Shown one piece after another: positions 45,035 to 52,462 of a DNA stretch of 64,000 bases (the first letter of the stretch is position 1; each line of letters opens with the position of its first letter). The stretch comes from Chitinophaga sedimenti. Lineage in GTDB: Bacteria > Bacteroidota > Bacteroidia > Chitinophagales > Chitinophagaceae. Made by a program: the position numbers and the translations under genes. The notes under the pieces are model-generated. The model had not been told where the DNA came from. It did no database searches and saw only the letters and a list, made by a program, of their open reading frames with translations. The DNA is taken from positions 744,001 through 808,000 of the forward strand of contig NZ_JAKUKA010000001.1 in assembly GCF_023156195.1 (NCBI RefSeq). Direction: 5' to 3'.

Positions 45035-46026
45035 ATGCAGATATTTCCGACCCAGTATTCGACCCTTTCGGCCGCCGCGCTGAAACATCGGATTGCTGAT
45101 AGCTATCGCCTGAAAGTACGCAGCTGTCGCTATTTGATGCGTGGCGTAAGCGATACCTATGTAGTTGAAGCCGAAGAAGGCAAATTCATTTTTAAGATTT
45201 ACCGCGACATGCACCGCTCTGCGGATGCGATCCGTGGTGAAGTGGAGTTGATGGACATCTGGAAAAACAGGGCGCCCGTATTGCCGGTGTGGTAAAGAAT
45301 CGCGCCGGACGTGAGATGGAATCGTTCCAGGCGGCCGAAGGCGTGCGTTATGGCGTACTTACCCGGTTTGCCAAAGGCAAGTCCTACATCGACATGAGTG
45401 ATGCGCAGCTGGATGTACTGGGTTACGAAATCGCCTTTAACCACAACATTACCGCTAATTTGCGCCTGCACAACGAGCGCGGCGTATACGACCTGGAAAC
45501 AACCGTGCATCGTCCGCTGCAAACCCTGTCTGTGGCTTATGCCGATTACCCGGAGGATTACGCCCAGCTCAAAGAGACCGCGGCGGAAGTGTTAGAAAAG
45601 CTGCAGGCCTTCGATTTAGACAACTTCAGTTACGGCTATTGCCACTTCGACTACTTCCCTAAAAACTTTTTCTTTGATGAGCACAATAACCTCACCCTGT
45701 TCGACTTTGACTTCGCGGGAAAGGGCTACCTGGTGTACGACCTGGTGACACTATATTGCCATTACACTTTTCATGTGGCGCATCAGAAGATCACAAAGGA
45801 GGAGGGACAGCGCTGTATGGACCGTTTGATTGCATCGTACCGCAAACTGCGTCCATTAACGGAGCAGGAGGTGGCGGCATTGCCGTACCTGAATTTCACC
45901 TTTATGCTGTTTTTCCTCGAGTATCATTATTTACATTTTGATGATTGGTCTAACACATTTTTCGGCGAGCGCCATTTGAAGGGGTTTGCGAAACATATGC
46001 GGGATCAACTTACGATATTGGCTTAA
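45035..46026 (+). CDS. APH/homoserine-kinase-like phosphotransferase
   Basis: About 330 residues. The N-lobe has MRGVSDTYVVEAEEGKFIFKIYRD (ATP-binding Lys). The catalytic loop is YGYCHFDYFPKNFFFDEHNNLTLFDFDFAGKGYLVYDL, with HxDxxxxN and DFD motifs of aminoglycoside phosphotransferase/ThrB-II-type kinases. A frameshift lies near 45275 (LMD/WKNRG-type region). The substrate is unknown; related proteins phosphorylate choline, homoserine or sugars, and antibiotic resistance should not be assumed. A strong terminator follows 5 bp after the stop. Confidence 0.83.
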
Positions 46027-46030
46027 ATCA

Positions 46031-46065
46031 AAACGGGACAACAGTTTGCGCTGTTGTCCCGTTTT
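46031..46065. terminator. Strong bidirectional terminator
   Basis: AAACGGGACAACAG (46031-46044) pairs with CTGTTGTCCCGTTT (46051-46064) around a 6-nt loop, with T-runs on both sides. It separates the kinase from the convergent PNPOx-like gene. Confidence 0.9.
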
Positions 46066-46088
46066 GTGGTAAGATGGCCACAAATATC

Positions 46089-46593
46089 TTATACTTTCAG
46101 TTTTCCCTGCACGCCATCGTCCATCTGTTTGCCCGTAACAGCGCCCACAGCTATCTTTACCAGCGATACCGCCTTGTTATGTTTGGTGTCCCAGTAATAC
46201 GCATCCCTTGGTGTTACTTTGATAATCTCGATCGTGGGATCATCTTTTCCTTCGGTAAACCAGGCTTTAGCTATCGGGCTCCAGAGTTCCTCCACCTTGT
46301 CACGGTTTCTCAGCAACTCTGCTTCGCCATATACGCTCAGGTATTCTGAGCTGTTTTTATTGGAATAGAAGAGTTGTACACGGTTGTCGTTTTTGATTTC
46401 ATGTTCTTTCTCCGAATTTTCTTTACTGAAAAACCAGAGGCAGCCGTCGTCGTCCACCTGCATTGTACTCATTGGCCGGGAGGAGAGTGGGGTTTCGCCC
46501 GTTAGTCACAAAAATGCAGATGTTGGCCGCATTTACCAATTCCTTTAACTTATCAATTGCTGCTGCGCCGGTCAGGTTCTGGGTAGTACTCAT
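46089..46593 (-). CDS. Pyridoxamine 5'-phosphate oxidase-fold stress protein
   Basis: About 167 residues from MSTTQNLTGAAAIDKLKELV. The split-barrel flavin-binding pattern is clear: ANICIFVTNGRNPTLSSRPMSTMQVDDDGCLWFFSKENSEK, then VQLFYSNKNSSEYLSVYGEAELLRNRDKVEELWSPIAKAWFTEG, as in general-stress FMN-binding proteins. A base is missing in the TCTCCTCCC stretch near 46485, so an uncorrected call begins at 46472. The likely role is flavin or heme-linked redox protection in the cytoplasm. Confidence 0.85.
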
Positions 46594-46672
46594 GGTGTAA
46601 TGGTTTAAGAACAATGGGTTACAAAGATTGTTCCATGCCGCGAATGCCTTATTTTAGCCGCAAATTATCCTT

Positions 46673-47047
46673 ATGCAGATACTATTTCAGATTTTAGTGG
46701 CCGTGGTCGCTTTAGAACATATCTACATTTTATGGCTTGAGATGTTCGCCTGGGAAACGCGCGCGCCCAAAGTATTTACAAGTTTACCCCCGCATCTTTT
46801 AAAGAAACGAAAACACTGGCCGGCAACCAGGGGCTCTACAATGGATTTTTAGCGGCCGGACTGATCTGGTCATTCTTTATCGACGATGAGGCCTGGGCAA
46901 TGAACATTCGTTTCTTCTTTCTGGGCTGCGTTGCCGTAGCAGGAATTTACGGTGCGGCGACCGCGAGCAAACGGATTTTTTTTCGTACAGGCATTGCCGG
47001 CAATTATTGCAATCGGTGTCGGTATAATTACACGTTACAACGGGTAA
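46673..47047 (+). CDS. DUF1304 membrane protein (two frameshifts)
   Basis: This short gene is easily missed because two indels break it. The reconstructed ~125 residues read MQILFQILVAVVALEHIYILW, EMFAWETRAPKVF, then KFTPASFKETKTLAGNQGLYNGFLAAGLIWSFF, FLGCVAVAGIYGAATASKRIFF and VQALPAIIAIGVGIITRYNG. The EMFAWET and LAGNQGLYNGFLA blocks with four membrane helices are typical of DUF1304, integral membrane proteins of unknown function. Breaks lie near 46780 and in the T8 run at about 46976-46983. It diverges from the PNPOx-like gene. Confidence 0.82.
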
Positions 47048-47108
47048 GCCTTTTACAGGTTGATAACCGCCATTAAAACGAAAATTGATACCAGATACTA
47101 ACTGACGG

Positions 47109-47140
47109 TTTGACGTGCGAGGCAGCCGCCTTTATCTTTG
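47109..47140 (+). promoter_or_regulatory. Promoter of the M23 peptidase gene
   Basis: TTTGAC (47109-47114) and TATCTTTG (47133-47140) form an ideal Bacteroidota -33/-7 pair with 20 bp between TTTG and TATC. The -7 box ends 39 nt before the ATG at 47180. Confidence 0.75.
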
Positions 47141-47179
47141 CGGCCATATTTTCCTTTAATCGTTAACACCCATTTTACA

Positions 47180-48963
47180 ATGAAAAAACTGATTCCTACT
47201 GCAGCCTCGCTGTTGATCGCATTTAACCTCAGTGCTCAAAGACCACAAGAAGAAATTCAATCTTCCGAACTGCTTTACCAGAAAGTTAAAAAGCCTACGA
47301 TGGCCATTCCGCAAGGTCCCGATGGGGAAACGCCAGCTTCGCCTGTTCGTGTGGGCAGACTGAAAACCATTACGCCTGCACGGAAAGCCATCACGCTCAC
47401 ACCCGCCCAACAACTCATCGTTACAGAAGCCGATGCGCCTAATATGGCCACACGTTCGCTCACGACCATATGTGCGTCGCCGGTAGTAGATGAGGAACTG
47501 GAGCCCGTATATGAATCTGTAAAGGCGCATATGCCTTTGTACCTGCCCTATAAAAACGCGAAAGCCGGTGTATGGCAGGGATTCTACTATAGCTGGGACA
47601 AAAACGGCGATGGCGCTAAAGATCTGCACGCGGCTATTGATTACGGCAAAACCAGCGTAGATGCGAATGAAGACCCTACGTTCGCGATATACGCGATCGC
47701 ACCGGGCAAGGTAATTGACGTGCGCTGGAACAACGGTGGCGGTAACACGGTCGTTATCGAGCATACTGCGCCCGATGGCTACAAGTATCGCAGCACCTAC
47801 CTGCATTTACGCAACGGTTACGATAACGACCGCGCCAATGCGAAAAATTCACCTACCGATAAATACAAGAAGTTTGCAAACAATGGCACTTCCAGCCAGC
47901 TGTGCTGGGGCACCAATGCGCAAACCATCAAAGTAAAAGTAAATGACAACGTGCAGGCCGGCCAGTTCATCGCCTACGCGGGCAATACGGGTTCGGGAGG
48001 TATTGGCGTCATCCTGGACGACGACGGTACCTTTACCAGCAGTGCCGAAGGTACCCGCTCTTACAACGTGCACCTGCACTTTGAAGTGAGTGTGAAAGAT
48101 ACGCGCGCCGGTCATACTAATGAATGGGTAAACGTAGATCCGTATGGCGCGTATAACCACGCCGGCGTGGATTGTTACGACCGGAGGCAAACAGTCCGTT
48201 CGCACGCCTTTATGCGCCGTTTTATCCCAGCTTCCACAACGTTCCGCTGGACCTGGTGAATAAATATTGGGGTTACTTTACCGGTATGGGTATGGCGCTG
48301 CAAACCGTGAGCGTGGACCGTAACGGCAATAACCTGTACGCTGCAGGCTCGTTCCAGTGGGGACTGCAGGGCGCATGGTATACCCGTTTTTACATGAGTT
48401 CCGATACTTACCAGCAATATTTCAATCAATATGATAAAGCCGGGTTCAGGCCAAGGCAGTTGTCGGTAACGAAAGATGGCAGCGGTAATCCGCGCTTTTC
48501 GGCCATCTGGGAAAAGAAGCCGGCCGGACAAAGCGATGTATCAGTGCATAACCGCGACGATGCTAATTTTGGCGAGCTGTGGAAAGATTATGTGACCAAT
48601 AAGAAATGGCATGTGCAGGAACATGTGGATTACATGGTGAACGGAAAACGTCTTCACGCCGCAGTGTTCGTGAATAAGCCCAACGATAATGGTTTCTATC
48701 TCTATTATGGCATGAACGCTACCGAATTTGATAAGAAGTTCAATGAGCTGTATAAAACCTGGGAGCTGACCAGCATTAACGTGAATGGTAATACGGTCGG
48801 TGGTGTTTGGCGCCCTAAGAAGAGCAACTATGCTGCTTATTATGGGATGACGTCAGCCGGCTACCAGAGCAAATTTGATGAATTTTCCGGACAGGGACTG
48901 CGCCTTGTAAAAGTGCAGAACTATGCGGACAACGGGCGCTTCAGCGCAATTTGGGCGAAATAA
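47180..48963 (+). CDS. M23 peptidase with C-terminal tandem-repeat domain
   Basis: About 594 residues. A signal peptide (MKKLIPTAASLLIAFNLSAQ) precedes an M23/LytM domain with KDLHAAIDYG (zinc His and Asp), GNTVVIEHTAPDGYKYRSTYLHL and YNVHLHFEVS (HxH). The C-terminal ~250 residues hold about five ~45-residue repeats with YYGMNATEFDKKFNELYKTWELTSINV-like units and W/AVF motifs, resembling bacterial tandem repeat domain 1. A C is missing near 48181 (DCYD/PEANSPFARLY). The upstream ATG at 47138 is rejected because it precedes the signal. It is likely a secreted endopeptidase whose repeats bind its target. Confidence 0.82.
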
Positions 48964-48984
48964 TGAGCACTGTATACTATGGAC

Positions 48985-49015
48985 AACGGCTCCCAGCTTA
49001 GGGGGCCGTTTTTTT
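48985..49015 (+). terminator. Intrinsic terminator after the M23 gene
   Basis: AACGGCTCCC (48985-48994) pairs with GGGGGCCGTT (49001-49010) with one wobble, followed by TTTTT. Confidence 0.8.
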
Positions 49016-49097
49016 GCGGAAAGACTGCTCATCACATTTAAAGTGTGTATTTTGGTCGTAATTTTTATATTCGTCCAGACTATTTAACTAAACGTAA

Positions 49098-50073
49098 ATG
49101 ATGAAAAAGACACTGTACAGCCTTTTGTTTTTATTACCCTTAAGCGCCACAGTGAACGCGCAGACGGCCAAGCCCGGTAACCCGGTTTTTGAAGGCTGGT
49201 ATGCCGATCCCGAGGCCGCTGTTTTTGGTAAGAAATACTGGATATTTCCCACCTTTTCCGCGCCATATGGTAAGCAGGTCCACTTCGACGCGTTTTCTTC
49301 CAGCGACTTGGTTCACTGGAAAAAGCATAAAGAGATCCTGGACACCGCCGCGGTTAAATGGGCGAAAAGGGCCATGTGGGCGCCTTCTATCGTAGAGAAA
49401 GATGGTAAAAATACTTTTCTTTTTTGCAGCCAACGATATCCAGAAAGAATCGGAATTGGGCGGCATTGGCGTAGCGGTGGCCGACAAACCGCAGGGGCCT
49501 TACAAAGACCTGCTGGGCAAGCCATTGATCAATGATATCAAAAACGGTGCGCAGCCCATCGATCAATATATTTTTAAAGATAAAGATGGCCAGTACTACA
49601 TCATTTACGGTGGCTGGGGCCATTGTAATATTGCCAAACTGAAGAGCGATTTCACCGCGCTGGTGCCGTTCGAAGATGGCAGCATTTACAAGGAGATCAC
49701 ACCGGAAAAATATGTAGAGGGGCCGATCATGTTCATTAAAGACGGTAAATATTATTTCATGTGGTCCGAGGGCGGCTGGACGGGCCCGAACTATAGTGTG
49801 TCTTACGCCATTGCCGATTCTCCCATGGGACCTTTTAAACGGATTGACCGGATATTGCAGCAGGACCCGAAAGTGGCCACCGGCGCGGGGCACCATTCGG
49901 TAATTCACAATCCTAAAACAGATAAATGGTACATCGTGTATCACCGGCGCCCGCTGGGTATCACGGATGGTAATCACCGAGTAACCTGCATCGATGAAAT
50001 GAAATTTGATGCGGATGGAAAGATACTTCCGGTAAAGATGACGTTCGAGGGCGTGAAACCCAGCAAACTGTAA
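49098..50073 (+). CDS. GH43 family glycoside hydrolase (one frameshift)
   Basis: About 325 residues with a signal peptide (MMKKTLYSLLFLLPLSATVNAQ). It is a five-bladed beta-propeller enzyme. The base Asp is in FEGWYADPEAAVFGKKYWIF, the pKa-tuning Asp in GAQPIDQYIFKDKDGQYY and the acid Glu in VEGPIMFIKDGKYYFMWSEGG; GAGHHSVIHNPKTDKWYIVYHRR is the usual last blade. A base is missing near 49412 (EKDGK/YFFFFAAND). GH43 enzymes hydrolyse arabinans or xylans with inversion; the exact substrate cannot be set. A terminator follows at 50091. Confidence 0.88.
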
Positions 50074-50090
50074 ATCAAACCAGCATACAT

Positions 50091-50125
50091 AAAAAAGCTG
50101 CAGCCCATGCGACTGCAGCTTTTTT
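50091..50125. terminator. Bidirectional terminator, GH43 / lipoprotein
   Basis: AAAAAAGCTGCAG (50091-50103) is the perfect reverse complement of CTGCAGCTTTTTT (50113-50125). It serves both convergent genes. Confidence 0.85.
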
Positions 50126-50127
50126 AT

Positions 50128-50601
50128 TTAGCGGCAGTTCACCTGTTTCCAGGGAATGCTGTCATATACCAGGGCCTGGTCCTCCGCCGGGAAAAGCGGA
50201 TCGCCAATGGAGGAGAACTTATCAGGGCGGGCTTCAACGAGCTGGTCGCCGTTGCGCTTAAATATTTTGTCCTGGGTAGTGGTGGTACCTTCGCTTTGGA
50301 ACGCATACCGCAAGCGCAGAATATTGTTGCGCAGCACACCGGTGAAAGCGCCTTTCGCATCATCTTTTTCAAAGAAATTATATTCCAGTGTACCCGTTAC
50401 CGAATCCCCCGCCTGTATGAGATTCAGGAAGAAGCTGTCGCGGCCCGTTACCTGCTGATAACAATTGATGCCGGAGGTGGTTTGGGTGGCATTGGTGGTG
50501 TCTATACTAACACTGTCGCGGTTATCCGTTGTTTTACCGGCCTGGTTGCAGGCGCAGAGGCTTGCGGCGGTGATGGCAGACAGTAAAAGGTGTTGTTTCA
50601 T
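50128..50601 (-). CDS. Small lipoprotein of unknown function
   Basis: Intact, 157 residues from MKQHLLLSAITAASLCAC; the lipobox LCAC places the lipid on Cys18. A Thr/Ser-rich linker (TTDNRDSVSIDTTNATQTTSG) leads to a beta-rich domain with alternating strands (GDSVTGTLEYNFFEKDDAKGAFTGVLRNNILRLRY), ending WKQVNCR. No family is recognised with certainty. The open frame extends to 50853, but only the start at 50601 gives the lipoprotein signal. It diverges from the DUF4846 gene at 50690. Confidence 0.75.
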   Translation of the reverse strand: MKQHLLLSAITAASLCACNQAGKTTDNRDSVSIDTTNATQTTSGINCYQQVTGRDSFFLNLIQAGDSVTGTLEYNFFEKDDAKGAFTGVLRNNILRLRYAFQSEGTTTTQDKIFKRNGDQLVEARPDKFSSIGDPLFPAEDQALVYDSIPWKQVNCR

Positions 50602-50689
50602 GGTGTTGTATTTAGTCTTCCTGAAAAAACAAAAAACATTCCATTTATGGAAAAAGGGCCGGCAGGCATCTAAAGACAAAGTACGGCTT

Positions 50690-51472
50690 ATGAAAAGTGC
50701 CCTGTTAGTTTGTTTTTCCTTTTTTATGTTGATCGGCGGCGTGTTTGGCCAAACGTTGGAGAATATAGCCCTTCCTGACGGATTTCGCCGCGTGCCGGCT
50801 GCTCCCGGATCATTGACCGCCTGGCTGCGAAAAATGCCGCTAAAAGCCGACAAGACGGTGTATTTATTTAATGGAGAAAAGAAGCGAAATCAATCGGCGC
50901 AATTCGCGGTGCTGGATATCAGTGTGGGTAACAAAGATCTGCAGCAGTGTGCGGATGCTGTAATGCGCTTATATGCCGAATACCAATATGCACAGGGTCG
51001 GTATGATAAAATTGTGTTCCACGCTACGGATGGTACCTTGCTTTCGTATAGCGATTGGCGTGCGGGATATCGTTATCCGTTGCAGGGACAACGCTTGCGC
51101 AAATTAAAATCGGCTGCTGCCAATACCACGCGTGCCGGTTTTGACGCCTACCTGGAGTTGGTGTTCAGTTACGCCGGCACCCTATCACTTAGTAGAGAAT
51201 TGAAGCGGGTAAAAAATACCGGCGATATACAACCTGGCGATGTGATATTGGAGGGCGGTTCGCCCGGCCATGCGGTGATGGTAATGGATGTGGCGGTGAA
51301 TGCGGCGGGAGAGAAGCGGTTTTTATTGGCGCAGAGTTACATGCCTGCGCAGAACATACATGTACTACGGAATCCAGGCGCCTCCCATCCCTGGTATAGC
51401 AACCAATGGGGCAATTCCCTCGTGACGCCGGAATGGATTTTTGGAAAAGATTGTCTTTATCGTTGGCCCTGA
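50690..51472 (+). CDS. DUF4846 secreted protein
   Basis: Intact, 260 residues from MKSALLVCFSFFMLIGGVFG, a signal peptide. The DUF4846 pattern is ENIALPDGFRRVPAAPGSLTAWLRKMPLK, QCADAVMRLYAEYQYAQGRYDKIVFH, GDIQPGDVILEGGSPGHAVMVMDVA and LLAQSYMPAQNIHVL. The His in GSPGHAVMV and an NlpC/P60-like layout suggest a cysteine-peptidase-type fold without clear enzyme evidence. The frame is open far upstream, but the signal peptide fixes the start. A small membrane protein gene follows after 7 bp. Confidence 0.85.
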   Translation: MKSALLVCFSFFMLIGGVFGQTLENIALPDGFRRVPAAPGSLTAWLRKMPLKADKTVYLFNGEKKRNQSAQFAVLDISVGNKDLQQCADAVMRLYAEYQYAQGRYDKIVFHATDGTLLSYSDWRAGYRYPLQGQRLRKLKSAAANTTRAGFDAYLELVFSYAGTLSLSRELKRVKNTGDIQPGDVILEGGSPGHAVMVMDVAVNAAGEKRFLLAQSYMPAQNIHVLRNPGASHPWYSNQWGNSLVTPEWIFGKDCLYRWP

Positions 51473-51479
51473 GGATGTC

Positions 51480-51727
51480 ATGGAACTCAATTTCCTGGCC
51501 TACCTGATTATTTGCCCCTTGTGATGCTGGTAACCTGGTATGTTGCCCGCACCACGGAGATATCTTCTACAATACCGGGCAACCCCCAATTACTGGAAAC
51601 ATCGAGTTATAAACTTGGTGGCTTCTGCATTTATTTCGGTGTCATGTTATTCGTCAATCTCTACTTGTTTTTCAGCGGGAGAAGAATTTCCCGCGAGCGT
51701 GCGAAGCTGCAGCAATTGCCCCAATAG
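51480..51727 (+). CDS. Small two-helix membrane protein (frameshifted)
   Basis: About 82 residues. MELNFLAYLI (start 51480) continues after a lost T in the TTT near 51511 as LPLVMLVTWYVARTTEISSTIPGNPQLLETSSYKLGG, then a second helix FCIYFGVMLFVNLYLFFSG and a basic tail. An uncorrected call would start at a TTG at 51512 and lose the first helix. No family is recognised. It is likely co-transcribed with the DUF4846 gene. Confidence 0.55.
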
Positions 51728-51754
51728 TAGTGTGTGTTAATAGCTGCAAAGAAA

Positions 51755-51782
51755 AAGGTCCTCCTCGCGGGGAGCTTTTTTT
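51755..51782 (+). terminator. Weak intrinsic terminator
   Basis: AAAAAGGTCCTCC pairs imperfectly with GGGGAGCTTTTTTT across a TCGC loop. It ends the DUF4846 unit just before the small-RNA repeats. Confidence 0.4.
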
Positions 51783-51797
51783 CTATCAAGAAGCAAA

Positions 51798-51855
51798 GAA
51801 AAAGGCGGTAAGAATACCGCCTTCAGTTATTTTAACCATATCCTATGAAAAACCT
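51798..51855 (-). ncRNA. Putative small RNA, copy 1
   Basis: Predicted ~58-nt transcript. The promoter is at 51860-51889. The body carries GGTTTTTCATAGGATATGG and AAAATAACTGAA, then the terminator hairpin GGCGGTA (minus strand, 51815-51821) TTCT TACCGCC (51804-51810) and a U-run. The single-stranded 5' part is complementary to a CCUAUGAAAAACC-type translation start, suggesting antisense action. No known RNA family is recognised. Start and end are inferred from the promoter box and T-run. Confidence 0.6.
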
Positions 51856-51859
51856 GACA

Positions 51860-51960
51860 CAAAGATAAGCTTGTGCAGTTTGTCGTCAAGTAAATATTGG
51901 TGAACGTTGTGATTTGGTTCGTGAACGTAAAGTGTCGTATGGTGTTAACATGAATTTAAC
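51860..51960 (-). promoter_or_regulatory. Promoter and upstream sites of sRNA copy 1
   Basis: On the minus strand TTGAC (51885-51889) and TATCTTTG (51860-51867) leave 19 bp between TTG and the -7 box. Upstream are two direct repeats of ACGTTCAC (51900-51907 and 51921-51928), exactly 21 bp apart, and the inverted repeat GTTAA-N7-TTAAC (51944-51960). Confidence 0.7.
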
Positions 51961-51998
51961 CGGAGAAGGTTGATGGTATTGGTTTCCAGGGGTAAAAA

Positions 51999-52056
51999 AA
52001 AAAAGGCGGTAAGAATACCGCCTTCAGTTATTTTAACCATATCCTATGAAAAACCT
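51999..52056 (-). ncRNA. Putative small RNA, copy 2
   Basis: Same body as copy 1, with the terminator arms at 52016-52022 and 52005-52011 and an A11 tract on the plus strand (51994-52004) giving a long U-run. The only difference from the other copies in the promoter-to-terminator part is one base at 52059, at or just before the predicted start. Confidence 0.6.
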
Positions 52057-52060
52057 GATA

Positions 52061-52161
52061 CAAAGATAGGCTTGTGCAGTTTGTTGTCAAGTGAATATTG
52101 GTGAACGTTGAGATTTGGTTCGTGAACGTAAAGTGTCTAACGGTGTTAACATGAATTTAAC
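52061..52161 (-). promoter_or_regulatory. Promoter and upstream sites of sRNA copy 2
   Basis: The -33 TTGAC box is read as TTGAC (52086-52090) and the -7 box TATCTTTG is at 52061-52068, with 19-bp spacing. ACGTTCAC sites are at 52101-52108 and 52122-52129, and GTTAA-N7-TTAAC at 52145-52161. Confidence 0.7.
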
Positions 52162-52198
52162 CGGAGAATGTTGATGGTATTGGTTTCCAGGGGTAAAA

Positions 52199-52256
52199 GA
52201 AAAAGGCGGTAAGAATACCGCCTTCAGTTATTTTAACCATATCCTATGAAAAACCT
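52199..52256 (-). ncRNA. Putative small RNA, copy 3
   Basis: The body is identical to copy 1, with terminator arms at 52216-52222 and 52205-52211. Its upstream region has diverged strongly, yet the -33/-7 boxes and both 21-bp-spaced sites are kept. This copy lies nearest the 21-residue peptide gene. Confidence 0.6.
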
Positions 52257-52260
52257 GACA

Positions 52261-52361
52261 CAAAGATAGGCTTGTGCGGTTTGTCGTCAAGTGAATATTG
52301 GTGAACGATATATTTTGCTTGGTAAACGTAACCGGAATATTGCCGTTAACAAGAATTTAAC
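52261..52361 (-). promoter_or_regulatory. Promoter and upstream sites of sRNA copy 3
   Basis: TTGAC (52286-52290) and TATCTTTG (52261-52268) keep 19-bp spacing. The 8-bp sites survive as TCGTTCAC (52301-52308) and ACGTTTAC (52322-52329), still 21 bp apart although the sequence between them has changed. GTTAA-N7-TTAAC is kept at 52345-52361. Confidence 0.65.
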
Positions 52362-52363
52362 TG

Positions 52364-52429
52364 CTATAAAAGCGCCTCCAGCAGCAGGTAGCAAATCAAC
52401 AATAGCAGGGAGATCCATTCCTTTTTCAT
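52364..52429 (-). CDS. 21-residue hydrophobic peptide
   Basis: A tiny open frame starting MKKEWISL and ending LEALL, with a hydrophobic core of Leu/Ile/Cys/Tyr long enough to span a membrane after a basic N-terminus. It lies 33 bp downstream of the membrane-protein gene at 52463 on the same strand, directly before the sRNA array. Length and composition recall type I toxin peptides such as Ibs or small regulatory membrane peptides, but there is no sequence homology I can claim. No strong Shine-Dalgarno site is seen, as is normal here. Confidence 0.4.
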   Translation of the reverse strand: MKKEWISLLLLICYLLLEALL

Positions 52430-52462
52430 GATGCTGTTTTAAGTGATTCAAAATGAATGAAT

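Larger units (their letters stand above)
51799..52361. repeat. Three tandem ~200-bp repeats (sRNA array)
   Basis: This stretch has no protein gene. Three head-to-tail units of about 200 bp begin near 51799, 52000 and 52200; -7 boxes fall at 51860, 52061 and 52261, periods of 201 and 200. Units 1 and 2 are nearly identical throughout. Unit 3 is identical over the terminator-to-promoter part (52205-52268) and diverges beyond about 52308, although its spaced motifs remain. Each unit holds a complete minus-strand promoter and terminator. It lies downstream of, and on the same strand as, the ECF sigma operon. Confidence 0.9.

Noticed and set aside
44626..46026. Aminoglycoside-resistance locus (ArsR regulator plus APH-fold kinase)
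   Set aside because: The genes are not co-oriented as an operon, and the APH fold is shared by many metabolic kinases. Nothing points to antibiotics.
50465..50689. 75-residue extension of the DUF4846 protein
   Set aside because: It would cover the divergent lipoprotein gene. The signal peptide at 50690 marks the real start.
51780..51832. Minus-strand peptide MVKITEGGILTAFF inside the sRNA
   Set aside because: The frame reads straight through the terminator hairpin and its tail differs between copies, so it is unlikely to be translated.
51844..52270. Plus-strand 7-codon frame MKNLTQR/MKNLIQR repeated in all three units
   Set aside because: It is the antisense of the predicted sRNA body, and no plus-strand promoter sits in front of it. 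The minus-strand promoter and terminator explain its conservation better.
51799..52361. CRISPR array
   Set aside because: Only three units of ~200 bp, with near-identical sequence throughout and no variable spacers of CRISPR size. No cas genes are near.
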